DNA of 64,000 nt, from positions 124,001 through 188,000 of the forward strand of contig NZ_FPKR01000008.1 of the NCBI RefSeq assembly GCF_900119825.1. The letters are read 5' to 3'. This document shows positions 38,073 through 48,798 of the stretch, piece after piece. The notes below the pieces were generated by a model, which saw nothing but the letters and a program-made list of their open reading frames with translations, was not told where the DNA came from and searched no databases. Source of the stretch: Chitinimonas taiwanensis DSM 18899 (lineage in GTDB: Bacteria > Pseudomonadota > Gammaproteobacteria > Burkholderiales > Chitinimonadaceae). A program made the position numbers and the translations under genes. Within the stretch, counting starts at the first letter, position 1, and each line of letters begins with the position of its first letter.

Positions 38073-39226
38073 GCTGCGTCCTCCTTGTTTGCCTGCCATT
38101 TGCTGCGCAACTGCTGCCACAGCCCGACCACGCCATTCGGCAGCCACAGCGTAGCCACGATAAACAGCGCGCCAAGGAAGAACAGCCACATATCGGGGAA
38201 GGCCTGGGTGAACCAGCTCTTGGCACCGTTGACAATGCCGGCACCGAACAAGGGACCCAGCAGCGTGGCGCGCCCGCCCAGCGCCACCCAGACCGCAATT
38301 TCGATCGAGTTGGCCGGGCTCATTTCGCCCGGGTTGATGATGCCGACCTGGGGCACATACAGCGCGCCGGCAATGCCGCACATGACGGCCGAGATGGTCC
38401 ACACGGTGAGCTTGTAATACAGCGGCTGGTAGCCGCAGAACATCACGCGCGGCTCGGCATCGCGGATGGCGGTGAGGATGCGGCCGAACTTGCTGCCGGT
38501 CAGCCAGCGCACGAATAGCAGCATGGCGATCAGCACCGCGCCGCTGATGGCAAACAGCGTGGCGCGCGTTTCGGGTGCGGTAATCGAAAAACCGAGAATG
38601 CGTTTGAAATCGGTAAAGCCGTTATTGCCGCCAAAACCAGTTTCATTGCGGAAGAACAGCAGCATGGCCGCCAGAGTCAGTGCCTGGGTGATGATGGAGA
38701 AATACACGCCCTTGATGCGCGAACGGAAGGCGAAGAAGCCGAATACCAGCGCAAGCACCCCGGGCACCAGCACGGCCAGCAGCGCTGCGTACCAGAAGTG
38801 CTCGGTAAAGCTCCAGTACCAGGGCAGTTCCTTCCAGTCCAGAAAGACCATGAAGTCGGGTAGATCGCTCTGGTACACGCCTTCGCGGCCGATGCTGCGC
38901 ATCAGGTACATGCCCATCGCGTAGCCGCCCAGCGCAAAGAACAGGCCATGGCCGAGCGAAAGGATGCCGGTGTAGCCCCAGATCAGGTTCATCGCCAGCG
39001 CCACCATCATGTAGCACATGATCTTGCCGGCCAGCGCCACGGTGCTGGCGCTCAGGTGCAGCGCGCTATCGGCCGGCACAGCCAGATTGAGTACCGGCAC
39101 CAGCACCACCAGCACGAACAGGGCCACCAGCACGGCAGCCATACCGCGCGGGCCGAGCGGCCCATGGCCGGGCACCGGCAGCTGGGCGGCCGAGGGCGGG
39201 TGGACGGCGGGATTGGCAGCGTTCAT
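38069..39226 (-). CDS. urtC: Urea ABC transporter permease UrtC
   Basis: 385 residues. LivM-type permease with about nine hydrophobic helices. [29 protein letters not shown] and [17 protein letters not shown] are conserved; GNNGFTDF and [10 protein letters not shown] are typical of UrtC. The ATG with GGAGG seven bases upstream is chosen over a TTG two codons earlier. Twelve bases after urtB. Confidence 0.95.
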   Translation of the reverse strand: [385 protein letters not shown]

Positions 39227-39238
39227 GGACAAGCCTCC

Positions 39239-40834
39239 TTAAGCGGAACGGCCCTTGAGGGCAAACATGCCCTGCGGGCGCTTCTGGATGAACAGCACGA
39301 TCAGCAAGAGGATGGCGATCTTGGCCAGCACGGCGCCGGTCTGCGGCTCGAGCAATTTGGCCAGCATGCCGAGGCCGAGGCTGGCCAGCACGGTGCCGAG
39401 CAACTGCCCTACCCCGCCCAGCACCACCACCATGAAGGAATCCACGATATAAGCCTGACCCAGATCGGGCCCGACATTGCCGATCTGGCTCAATGCCACG
39501 CCCGCGAGGCCGGCAATACCGGAACCGAGGCCAAAGGCCAGCATGTCGACGCGTGCGGTGCTGACCCCGACGCAGGACGCCATCGGCCGGTGCTGGGTGA
39601 CCGCGCGGACGAAGAGGCCCAGGCGGGTGCGGTTGATCAAGGCCCACACCGCCAGCAGCACCAGGGCGGCGAATACGATGATGACCAGGCGGTTATGGGG
39701 CAGCACCAGATTGGGCAGCGCCTGCCAGCCGCCGCTCATCCAGCTTGGGTTGGCCACCTCGACGTTCTGGGCACCGAACAGCACGCGCACCGCCTGCATC
39801 AGCATCAGACTAATACCCCAGGTGGCCAAGAGGGTTTCCAGCGGGCGCCCGTACAGATGGCGGATCACCAGGCGCTCGAGCCCCACGCCGACCACGAAGG
39901 TGACCAGGAAGGCGGCCGGCAGGGCCAGGGCCAGATAGGCATCGATGGCACCGGGAAAGTAGCTGCGGAACAGGCCCTGCACCAGATAGGTGGTGTAGGC
40001 GCCCAGCATCAGCATCTCGCCGTGCGCCATATTGATCACGCCCAGCAGGCCATAGGTAATCGCCAGGCCCAGTGCCGCCAACAGCAGAATCGAACCGAGG
40101 CTGACCCCGGTGAACAGCTGGCCGGCGATCTCGCCCCACATCAGGCGCTGCTTGACCTCGCGCAGGCTCTGGGCGAGCACGGCCTTCACCTTCTCGTCGG
40201 TCTCGCTGGCGGCCGCGCTTTCCAGCAGGGCCTTGACCTGAGGCGCGCCGCTTTCGCCCAGGGTGCGTGCGGCGCTGGCGCGCACAGCCGGCTCGGGGCT
40301 GGCCAGCTCCACGCGGGCGATCACCTCGTTCAAGGCAGCGCGCAGCTGGACATCGCTTTCGCTCGTCAGGCGCTGACGCAGCCTGGGCAGCAGCGCCACA
40401 TCGGCGCTCTCGCTCAGCGCCGCCACGGCAGCGAGGCGAGTGGCTGGCTCGGCCGCGCCGAGCTTGAGCAGCGCCAGCGCGCTGGCCAGCTCGCGGCGCA
40501 GGCGGTTATTGATGCTGACGGTCTCCAGATCCGTCGCCTGCAAGGTGACGATCTGGCCGCTGAGCGCGTCGATCACCTGCGTGCCGCGTGCCAGGTAGGC
40601 CGAGCCATCTGGACCAGCCAGCAGCGCGTCCTCGCTCAGCGCCTGCAGCACCGGCAGCGCGCGCGCATCGCCCGCCGCGGCCAGTGCCGCGATCACGCTG
40701 ACCTTGTCATCGTTTTCGCCGCTGACCAGGGTCTGCAGCTGGGCGCGCTCCAGCGCGCTGGCCGATGCGGCCAGGCCAGCCAAGGCCAACCAGACCAGCA
40801 GGTGGCGCAGCCAGATAAGGGGTGTAGAGGCCAT
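39239..40834 (-). CDS. urtB: Urea ABC transporter permease UrtB
   Basis: 531 residues. Signal-like N-terminus, then a periplasmic helical region of about 220 residues with HEAT-like repeats, a known feature of UrtB, then the LivH-type permease from about residue 255 with GLAITYGLLGVINMAHGEML and FGLGSGIAGLAGVALSQIG. The ATG before ASTPLIW has GGAAG five bases upstream. It joins UrtC in the membrane. Confidence 0.94.
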   Translation of the reverse strand: MASTPLIWLRHLLVWLALAGLAASASALERAQLQTLVSGENDDKVSVIAALAAAGDARALPVLQALSEDALLAGPDGSAYLARGTQVIDALSGQIVTLQATDLETVSINNRLRRELASALALLKLGAAEPATRLAAVAALSESADVALLPRLRQRLTSESDVQLRAALNEVIARVELASPEPAVRASAARTLGESGAPQVKALLESAAASETDEKVKAVLAQSLREVKQRLMWGEIAGQLFTGVSLGSILLLAALGLAITYGLLGVINMAHGEMLMLGAYTTYLVQGLFRSYFPGAIDAYLALALPAAFLVTFVVGVGLERLVIRHLYGRPLETLLATWGISLMLMQAVRVLFGAQNVEVANPSWMSGGWQALPNLVLPHNRLVIIVFAALVLLAVWALINRTRLGLFVRAVTQHRPMASCVGVSTARVDMLAFGLGSGIAGLAGVALSQIGNVGPDLGQAYIVDSFMVVVLGGVGQLLGTVLASLGLGMLAKLLEPQTGAVLAKIAILLLIVLFIQKRPQGMFALKGRSA

Positions 40835-40894
40835 GGTGTCTTCCAGGCAAGGGTCGCCCGACGCCAGCCGGCGCCGGGCCATTCCTAGATCGGC

Positions 40895-42166
40895 TTACTT
40901 GGCTGCCAGCATCGGTTCATCCTTCTTCTTGTCGTTGCCGGCAATGAAGGGGCTCCAGGGCTGGGCCTTGATCGGCGCCTTGGTCTTCCACACCACGTCG
41001 AACTGACCATTGGCCTTCACTTCGCCGATCATCACCGGCTTGTGCAGATGGTGATTCTTCGGGTCCATGGTCAGCACGAAGCCGGACGGTGACTTGAAGC
41101 TCTGGCCGGCCATGGCGGCAATCACCTTGTCGGTATCGGTGGACTTGGCTTTCTCCACCGCCTTGGCCCACATATGGATGCCCACATAGGTCGCTTCCAT
41201 CGGGTCATTGGTCACCACGGTGCTGGCATTGGGCAGCTTGTTCTTCACTGCCCAGTCGCGGTACATCTTGGTGAAGGCGGCGTTCTCGGGGTTCTTCACC
41301 GACATGAAGTAGTTCCAAGCAGCCAGGTGGCCCACCAGTGGCTTGGTGTCGATACCGCGCAGCTCTTCCTCACCCACCGAGAAAGCCACCACCGGCACAT
41401 CGGTGGCCTTCAGGCCGGCATTGCCGAGTTCCTTGTAGAAAGGCACGTTGGAGTCGCCATTGATGGTGGACACCACGGCGGTCTTCTTGCCCTCGGCGGA
41501 GAACTTCTTGATCTTGGCGATGATGGATTGGTAGTCGCTATGCCCGAAGGGGGTGTACTCCTCCATGATGTCCGCGTCGCTGACACCCTTGGACTTGAGG
41601 AAGGCGCGCAGGATCTTGTTGGTGGTGCGCGGGTACACATAGTCGGTACCGAGCAGCACGAAGCGCTTGGCCTCGCCACCATCCTTGCTCATCAGGTATT
41701 CGACGGCCGGAATCGCCTGCTGATTGGGCGCGGCGCCGGTGTAGAACACATTCTTCTCGAGCTCTTCGCCCTCGTACTGGACCGGGTAGAACAGGAGGCT
41801 GTTGAGCTCCTTGTAGACCGGCAGCACCGATTTGCGCGATACCGAGGTCCAGCAACCGAAGGTGACCGCCACCTTGTCCTTGCTGATCAGCTGGCGTGCC
41901 TTCTCGGCGAACAGCGGCCAGTTCGAGGCCGGGTCGACCACCACCGGCTCAAGCTTCTTGCCCAGCACGCCGCCCTTGGCATTGATCTCGGCAATGGTCA
42001 TCAGCGCGGTTTCCTTCAGCGCAGTTTCCGAGATCGCCATGGTGCCGGACAACGAATGCAGGATGCCGACCTTGATGGTCTCGGCCGCGTAAGCCTGCAG
42101 GCCGATGCCGGCGAAACCCAGTGCCACCGCGGCACTGGCCGCCTTCAATACGATGCGACGCTTCAT
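40895..42166 (-). CDS. urtA: Urea ABC transporter substrate-binding protein UrtA
   Basis: 423 residues. Signal peptide with a twin basic start (KRRIVLKAASAAVALGFAG) cleaved after QAYA. The mature protein begins ETIKVGILHSLSGTMAISE; CWTSVSRKSVLPVYKE and FVLLGTDYVYPRTTNKI are UrtA blocks. It binds urea in the periplasm. First gene of the urt-ure unit; urtB follows after 60 bases. Confidence 0.96.
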   Translation of the reverse strand: MKRRIVLKAASAAVALGFAGIGLQAYAAETIKVGILHSLSGTMAISETALKETALMTIAEINAKGGVLGKKLEPVVVDPASNWPLFAEKARQLISKDKVAVTFGCWTSVSRKSVLPVYKELNSLLFYPVQYEGEELEKNVFYTGAAPNQQAIPAVEYLMSKDGGEAKRFVLLGTDYVYPRTTNKILRAFLKSKGVSDADIMEEYTPFGHSDYQSIIAKIKKFSAEGKKTAVVSTINGDSNVPFYKELGNAGLKATDVPVVAFSVGEEELRGIDTKPLVGHLAAWNYFMSVKNPENAAFTKMYRDWAVKNKLPNASTVVTNDPMEATYVGIHMWAKAVEKAKSTDTDKVIAAMAGQSFKSPSGFVLTMDPKNHHLHKPVMIGEVKANGQFDVVWKTKAPIKAQPWSPFIAGNDKKKDEPMLAAK

Positions 42167-42324
42167 GACGCTTCCTTCCCTGAAAGTGTGAACAAACAAG
42201 AACAAGCTGGTGCGGTAGAAAACCTGACTGCTCGACGCGGCAGGCCGTGAATTGGCGTACCGGAAACGTGATGCATGAGGGCCAGCCCCGGTAAGGGCTC
42301 AAGCCTGAGCGCTGGCGGGTATTT

Positions 42325-42340
42325 AGCAGAAGGCGTGCCA
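42325..42340 (-). promoter_or_regulatory. Candidate sigma-54 promoter of the urt-ure unit
   Basis: On the minus strand TGGCACG-CCTT-CTGCT, with GG and GC ten bases apart and one mismatch to the consensus. About 158 bases before the urtA ATG. Fits nitrogen control of urea use. Confidence 0.7.
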
Positions 42341-42435
42341 CGCCTGCTGCAGTGCAATAAGCACTTGTCTACACAGGCAATTCAGTATTGGCGCGGCTTG
42401 GCAGCGACTTGTCTATGCACCAAGGACAGGCACGT

Positions 42436-42450
42436 GCACCGTGCGCGTGC
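42436..42450. promoter_or_regulatory. NtrC-like enhancer site
   Basis: GCAC-N7-GTGC, the half-sites and spacing of NtrC binding sites, about 96 bases upstream of the sigma-54 promoter. The surrounding 30 bases are rich in GCAC/GTGC words, so chance matches are more likely than usual. Confidence 0.45.
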
Positions 42451-42518
42451 GCCACATCAGGGAAAGGCTTTACAGTCGGCCACGGCGGGCGTAGAAGCCC
42501 GCTGCGCAAGGAGAAAAC

Positions 42519-43835
42519 ATGCAGCAAGCAAATGAGGATTGGCTGGCCCGCAGCCGCAAGGCGGTCTGGCACCCGTGTACCCAGATGAAACGCCATGAAA
42601 GCCTGCCCATCGTGCCGGTGGCCCGTGGCGAAGGTGCGTGGCTGATCGACTTCGCCGGACGGCGTTTTCTGGATGGTGTAAGCAGCTGGTGGGTCAATCT
42701 GTTCGGCCACGCCAACCCGCGCATGAATGCGGCCCTGCTCGAGCAGATGAATACGCTCGAACATGTGATCCTGGCCGGCTTCACCCACCGACCGGTGGTC
42801 GAGCTGTCCGAGCAGCTGGGCGAGTTGACCGGCCTAGGTCACGCTTTCTATGGCTCGGATGGGGCGAGCGCGACCGAAATCGCGCTGAAGATGAGCTTTC
42901 AGTACTGGCAGAACAGCGGCCAGCCCGCCAAGACCGGCTTTGTCAGCCTGCACAACAGCTATCACGGCGAAACCCTGGGTGCGCTGAGCGTGACCGATGT
43001 GCCGCTGTTTAGCGCCACCTATGCGCCGCTCTTGCGCCAGACCGAGCGGGTGATGTCGCCCGACTGGCGCCTGGCCGAGCCGGGCGAGAGCGCCGAGGCC
43101 TATGCCTTGCGCGCCGCCGCCGCGTTGGAGGCGCTGTTCAAGGCCAAGGCTGGCGAGCTGGCGGCCTTCATTGTCGAGCCGCTGTGCCAGGGCGCGGCCG
43201 GCATGGCCATGTACCACCCGGTCTATCTGCAGCGCGCCCGCGCGCTATGCGATGAATACGGCGTGCATCTGATCGCCGACGAGATCGCCATGGGTTTCGG
43301 GCGTACCGGCACCCTATTCGCCTGCGAGCAGGCCGGCATACGCGCCGATTTCATCTGCCTGTCCAAGGGCATTACTGGCGGCTATCTGCCCCTGTCGGCT
43401 GTGCTGACCACCGATGCGATCTACGCCGCCTTCTACCACGACGATGTGACGCGCGGCTTTCTGCACAGCCATAGCTATACCGGCAATGCGCTGGCTTGCC
43501 GCGCGGCGCTGGAAGTGCTGCGCATCTTTCGTGATGACGATGTGTTGGCGCACAACCACAGCAAAGCGGCGGCCGTGGCGGCCGATTTCGCGCGCCTCGC
43601 CGCCCATCCGCGCGTCGCGCATGCGCGCCAGCTGGGCATGATCTGGGCTTTCGAGGTCATCGATGCGGCCCCCGGCTTTGCCAGCCGTCTGTTTGAAGCC
43701 GCACTGACGCGCGGGGTGCTGCTGCGTCCGGTGAATAATACGGTCTACCTGATGCCGCCCTACGTCGTTACTATCGCCGAGTTGCAACAGGTATTCGCTA
43801 CGCTGCAGGCCTTGCTGGACGAAGGCCTGCGCTGA
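42519..43835 (+). CDS. bioA: Adenosylmethionine-8-amino-7-oxononanoate aminotransferase
   Basis: 438 residues. PLP aminotransferase of biotin synthesis that makes 7,8-diaminopelargonate using S-adenosylmethionine. WHPCTQMKRHE near the start is the BioA substrate region; the aminotransferase motif LIADEIAMGFGRTGTLFACE and the PLP lysine in CLSKGITGGYLPLS are present; SSWWVNLFGHANP matches the family. AAGGAG eight bases before the ATG. Divergent from urtA; birA, which uses biotin, lies downstream at 47830. The other bio genes are outside the window. Confidence 0.95.
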   Translation: MQQANEDWLARSRKAVWHPCTQMKRHESLPIVPVARGEGAWLIDFAGRRFLDGVSSWWVNLFGHANPRMNAALLEQMNTLEHVILAGFTHRPVVELSEQLGELTGLGHAFYGSDGASATEIALKMSFQYWQNSGQPAKTGFVSLHNSYHGETLGALSVTDVPLFSATYAPLLRQTERVMSPDWRLAEPGESAEAYALRAAAALEALFKAKAGELAAFIVEPLCQGAAGMAMYHPVYLQRARALCDEYGVHLIADEIAMGFGRTGTLFACEQAGIRADFICLSKGITGGYLPLSAVLTTDAIYAAFYHDDVTRGFLHSHSYTGNALACRAALEVLRIFRDDDVLAHNHSKAAAVAADFARLAAHPRVAHARQLGMIWAFEVIDAAPGFASRLFEAALTRGVLLRPVNNTVYLMPPYVVTIAELQQVFATLQALLDEGLR

Positions 43836-43910
43836 TGCAAACGACATAATAGCCGGCCCGACCGCCCCGATTTACGCTATACCGAACCAGCGCCCCAGCC
43901 CACCCCGTCC

Positions 43911-45491
43911 ATGTCCATCGCCCTGCGTGTCCCCGAACCGATTACCGGTCACTCCATCAGCGTGGAGACCAATCCGCGCGCCGTCAAAGCCTGGCTGGTC
44001 TCGCTGCCGCCGGCGCAGACGGCCGAGACCGCCCGGGCGATCTTCGACGCGCTGACTACGCTGAACCGGGTCAAGCTGGATGCCGACAGCCGCCTCAAAC
44101 TGCTTGAGCACTACCAGGTGGCCATCGATATGCTCGATGCACCGCTGGAAGCGCTGTTCGGCTCGGCCGCCGTACCGGCCAAGGAAAAGGCGCGCCAGGC
44201 CGGCACGCTGGCGCGCAATCTGGAGCTGGAACTGGCCAATGGCTACAAGCTGGCGCTGACCGAGCGCCTGGGCGCGCGCTTTGGCTTTGGCAAGCGCGAT
44301 ATCCCCGAGCTCATCTATCGCCTGCTCGGCATCTACCAGAAGCTGATGTGGATCTGCTGCAAGAACTACGCGCCGATTCCGACCGGCGTCTGGCAGGAGG
44401 TGCATGCGCTGTTCCGTTACGCGATCCAGCACAAGCTGCTGGACGAACCGGATGGCGCCGAGCATCCGAGCAAGACCATAGGCGGCTGCTACAAGCAGAT
44501 GCTGCTGCTCGCGCTGTCCGACCCCTATCGCTACCACCCGATCGAGCAGGAGAAGGTGCACGACCTGATCCGCAGCTATGGCGCCGCCGCGCAGTTCCAG
44601 GCCATAGGCCATGCGGTCCACCCGGCCGGCTGCTTCCTGGTGCGCATGGACCAGGACGCGCCGCCGGTGTTCATTGGACAGAAGCCGCAGGATGTGGATG
44701 CCAGCAATGCCATCCTGCTCGACACCCTGGAAATGGCCAAGCTGCTACACAAGGCCCTGCATGCGGTCGAGCAGAAGCTACCCACCGCCACCGATCGCGC
44801 CAAGGCGCAAGCCTGGATAGAGCTGCTGCGCCGGGTCAGCCGGCAATGGAGCATTGCGCCCAAGCGCGCCTTCCAGCGCATCCGCGCCAATAGCCGCATC
44901 AAGATGATGGGCGGCCTGCGCATGACCGCCTTCTACCTGAACAACGCCACGCCGCTGTTCCAGCCGCTGCTGCTCGATGGTAGCGAGCCGGACAATGACA
45001 ATCCGCCCACGCTACAGGGCAGCCATTACGGCCCGCCCGACGACTGGGTGCTGCTGAACGAAAGTCCGGGCGGCTTTGCCCTGCGGCTCAAGCCAGTACC
45101 GCAGAACTGCGTGTACCGGGTTGGCGATGTAGTCGGCCTGCGCGCGCACGAGGAAGATGACTGGATGGTGGCCTGCATACGCTGGCTGCAAACCACAGAG
45201 GCGGGCGAGGCGGTGGAGATCGGCATCCAGGTGCTGGCGCCGCGCGGCAGCGCCGCCATGCTGCGCCCCACCATCACCCATTCGGGCAATAGCTTTCAGC
45301 CCTGCCTGCTCTTGCCCGAGGTCAGCGCGCTCAAGCAGCCGCCGCTCTTGCTAGCCCCACGCGGCAGCTTTGCCCCGATGCGCGAGCTATCGCTGTACAC
45401 CGACGATGGCGAGCAGCTGCTGCGCGCCAGCCGCCTGCATGAGCAGGCGGTCGGCTTCGATCTGTTCGAATACGTGCCCAGCGAGGGCTGA
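43911..45491 (+). CDS. Unrecognised 526-residue cytoplasmic protein
   Basis: No confident family. No signal peptide or membrane segment. Residues about 1-330 are mostly helical and charged (for example RVKLDADSRLKLLEHYQVAI and ALTERLGARFGFGKRDIPEL). A basic segment, KRAFQRIRANSRIKMMGG (about 320-337), precedes a beta-rich C-terminal third (about 375-520) with RVGDVVGLRAHEEDDWMVA and RWLQTTEAGEAVEIGIQVL, which recalls the beta-barrel of PilZ-type cyclic di-GMP receptors. RxxxR and D/NxSxxG-like elements are not in canonical form. If PilZ-like, it could sense cyclic di-GMP, but this is a guess from pattern. Convergent with the YihY gene, 18 bases away. Confidence 0.8.
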   Translation: MSIALRVPEPITGHSISVETNPRAVKAWLVSLPPAQTAETARAIFDALTTLNRVKLDADSRLKLLEHYQVAIDMLDAPLEALFGSAAVPAKEKARQAGTLARNLELELANGYKLALTERLGARFGFGKRDIPELIYRLLGIYQKLMWICCKNYAPIPTGVWQEVHALFRYAIQHKLLDEPDGAEHPSKTIGGCYKQMLLLALSDPYRYHPIEQEKVHDLIRSYGAAAQFQAIGHAVHPAGCFLVRMDQDAPPVFIGQKPQDVDASNAILLDTLEMAKLLHKALHAVEQKLPTATDRAKAQAWIELLRRVSRQWSIAPKRAFQRIRANSRIKMMGGLRMTAFYLNNATPLFQPLLLDGSEPDNDNPPTLQGSHYGPPDDWVLLNESPGGFALRLKPVPQNCVYRVGDVVGLRAHEEDDWMVACIRWLQTTEAGEAVEIGIQVLAPRGSAAMLRPTITHSGNSFQPCLLLPEVSALKQPPLLLAPRGSFAPMRELSLYTDDGEQLLRASRLHEQAVGFDLFEYVPSEG

Positions 45492-45509
45492 TGCGCGGGT
45501 GAGGCGTGC

Positions 45510-46778
45510 TTAGCCCAGCGGTGCCAGCGCCGCCGCATGCGCGACGCGCTCGGCTTCCTGATGGCGCGCCAGGCGGGCCAGTTCCGCCAGGGTGATATCC
45601 AGAGTCTGATCGATCAGGCCGAAGCGCTCGGCCAGCAGGCTGTGCAGGCCATCGGCGCTGCGCGGCGCCACCACCGGGCGCGCGACCAGCAAGTGGTAGA
45701 GCTCCTGCAGGGTGATGCGCTCGAGGCTGGACGCCAGCAGCCAGCCATCACTGCGCGTGGCCTGCACCCAGCCGCGTTCGGACAACATGCCCAACAGTTC
45801 ATGCAGCTCGTCCTGCCCCAGGGCCAATGCACGGCGCAACCGTCCCAGACTCAGCACCTCACCGCGTTCGCGCGCGTCTTCCAGACGCAGCAGCAGGCGC
45901 ACCGCGTCGTACAGACGCTGGCCCGGATGGGCACGCTTGCGCCAGGCCTCGCCATGCCAGTAGGACAGGCTCGCGCTCAGTACCGCACCGGCCAGCACGA
46001 TCACCCAGATCAGATAGAGCCAGAGCAGGAAGATGGGCAGGCTGGCGAAGGCGCCGTAGATCAGTTTGAAGGTACCGAACTTCTTCACATACAGACCGAA
46101 CAGGCCCTTCATCAACGTCAGCGCCACCGTGCTGAACAGGGCCGCGATGGTGGCGTGGCTTTGCGGCACCGGGCAGTTGGGCACCACGCGGTACAGCAGG
46201 GTGAAGCCAAGCAGGGCCAGGATAAAGCCGCTGCCGTTGAGCAGTGTGGCCAGCGCACTCTCGCCCGCCTTGTCGGAAATCCAGCCGGTCAGCGTCAAGC
46301 CGGCCCCCAGCAGCAAGGGGCCCAGGGTCAGCACGCCCCAGTAGGTGAGCGTCTTCAACATCCACGGCCGCTGGCGCTGAATACGCCAGATGCGGTTGAA
46401 GGTGCGGTCTATGGTGGCCATCATGGCCAGCGCCGTCACGCCCAGGGTGATGAAGCCAACCGCGGTCAGCTTGCCGGTGTTCTCGGTGAACTGGCGCATC
46501 GGCCCGGTAATCACCCGGCCAGCCGAATCGGGCACCAGGTTCTTGATCAGGAAGCGGCGCACCTCGCTGGAGAAATCCTCGAACATCGGGAAGGCCGACA
46601 CCACCATGATGGCAATGGTCAGGAAGGGCACCAGGGCCAGCAGCGTAGTGAAAGTCAGGCTGCCGGCCGCTTCCAGGCAGCGGTCATCGCGCAGGCGACG
46701 CAAGAGGAAGACCACGAAGTCCAGCGGCGCGGGCAGGCGGGTAAACACATTGCGGCGGTAGTCGGACAGGCTGGGCAT
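45510..46778 (-). CDS. YihY/virulence factor BrkB family inner-membrane protein
   Basis: About 422 residues. Six hydrophobic helices in the first 290 residues; AAGSLTFTTLLALVPFLTI is the conserved YihY opening, and YGAFASLPIFLLWLYLIW the closing block. The C-terminal 140 residues are a soluble, winged-helix-like extension (LALGQDELHELLGMLSERGW) as in long-form members. Role unknown; formerly and wrongly called RNase BN. The ATG at 46778 is used; an in-frame GTG at 46811 would add 11 residues. Neither has a strong ribosome site. Confidence 0.9.
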   Translation of the reverse strand: MPSLSDYRRNVFTRLPAPLDFVVFLLRRLRDDRCLEAAGSLTFTTLLALVPFLTIAIMVVSAFPMFEDFSSEVRRFLIKNLVPDSAGRVITGPMRQFTENTGKLTAVGFITLGVTALAMMATIDRTFNRIWRIQRQRPWMLKTLTYWGVLTLGPLLLGAGLTLTGWISDKAGESALATLLNGSGFILALLGFTLLYRVVPNCPVPQSHATIAALFSTVALTLMKGLFGLYVKKFGTFKLIYGAFASLPIFLLWLYLIWVIVLAGAVLSASLSYWHGEAWRKRAHPGQRLYDAVRLLLRLEDARERGEVLSLGRLRRALALGQDELHELLGMLSERGWVQATRSDGWLLASSLERITLQELYHLLVARPVVAPRSADGLHSLLAERFGLIDQTLDITLAELARLARHQEAERVAHAAALAPLG

Positions 46779-46850
46779 TGCAGCAGAATCGGGCTTGCGG
46801 GAGATGGCCACGACTATCCATGAAATATGCAGGATGGCAAAGCCCTATAA

Positions 46851-47829
<979 letters not shown>

Positions 47830-47833
<4 letters not shown>

Positions 47834-48798
47834 ATCCCTACCCGCTCCTGCGCCGCTTGTCGCACGAACACTACACGCCCGGCCCACAACTGGCAGAGGC
47901 TCTGGGCGTCTCGCGCGCCTCGGTGTCGCTGGCGCTGAAATCGGCCAGCGAGCTGGGCGTGCAGGTGCTGGTGCAGAAAAGCCGTGGCTACCGGCTGGCC
48001 CAGCCTCTGAGCTGGCTGGATGAGACGCGCGTGGCGCAGGCACTGGGCGAGCACGCGCGCTATTTCGACCTGCACTGCTTTGACGAGATCGACTCGACCA
48101 ATAGCGCGCTGCTGGCCAGGATTGCCGAAGGTGCGCCTTCGGGCCTGTGCTACGCGGCCGAGCACCAGACGCGCGGGCGCGGCCGGCGCGGGCGCAGCTG
48201 GCAGGGCGAGCTGGGCGATAGCCTGATGTTCTCGCTGCTATGGCGCTTCAATCTGGGCGTGGCCGATCTATCCGGCCTGAGCCTGGTGGTCGGCCTGGCG
48301 GTGGCGCGTGCGCTACATGGCCTGGGGCTCAAGGATGCCGCGCTCAAATGGCCAAACGACATCATCGCCCCCAGCGGCAAGCTGGGCGGCATCCTGATCG
48401 AGCTGGCAGGCGACGCACTCGGCCCCTCGGCCGTGGTCATCGGTATCGGACTGAATGTGCGCCTGAGCGACGCTCAGCGAGCTGCGCTAGACCAGCCGGC
48501 CGAATCGCTGGCCACCGTTGGCTACGCAGGCGAGCGCAATACCCTGCTGGCCACCATCCTGGCCGAGCTGGCCGAGCTGCTGCCGCGTTTCGAACAACAG
48601 GGCTTTACCGCCTTCATTGCCGACTGGCAGGCCTGCCATGCGCTGCAGAACCGCCCCGCCCGCCTGCTGCTGCCAAACGGCACTAGCGTGGATGGCCTGG
48701 TGCGCGGTGTGGCGGCCAATGGCGCGCTGCAGCTGGAAGGCACGGATGGCGTGCAGGAATGGCATAGCGGCGAAGTCAGCCTGAGGGCGCGCCCATGA
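47830..48798 (+). CDS. birA: Biotin-[acetyl-CoA-carboxylase] ligase BirA
   Basis: 322 residues. An N-terminal winged-helix DNA-binding domain (about 1-60, LAEALGVSRASVSLALKSA) is followed by the catalytic domain with the biotinyl-AMP loop TRGRGRRGRSWQGELGDSL (about 114-132), KWPNDII and GIGLNV. It joins biotin to carboxylase carrier proteins and, with its DNA-binding domain, may repress biotin genes. It lies about 4 kb from bioA. Four-base overlaps with neighbours. Confidence 0.95.

Noticed and set aside
38948-40888. 646-codon open frame on the plus strand opposite urtC and urtB
   Set aside because: Gln/His/Ala-rich shadow of two well-conserved permease genes.
45537-46823. 428-codon plus-strand frame opposite the YihY gene
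   Set aside because: Gln-rich antisense frame without recognisable features.
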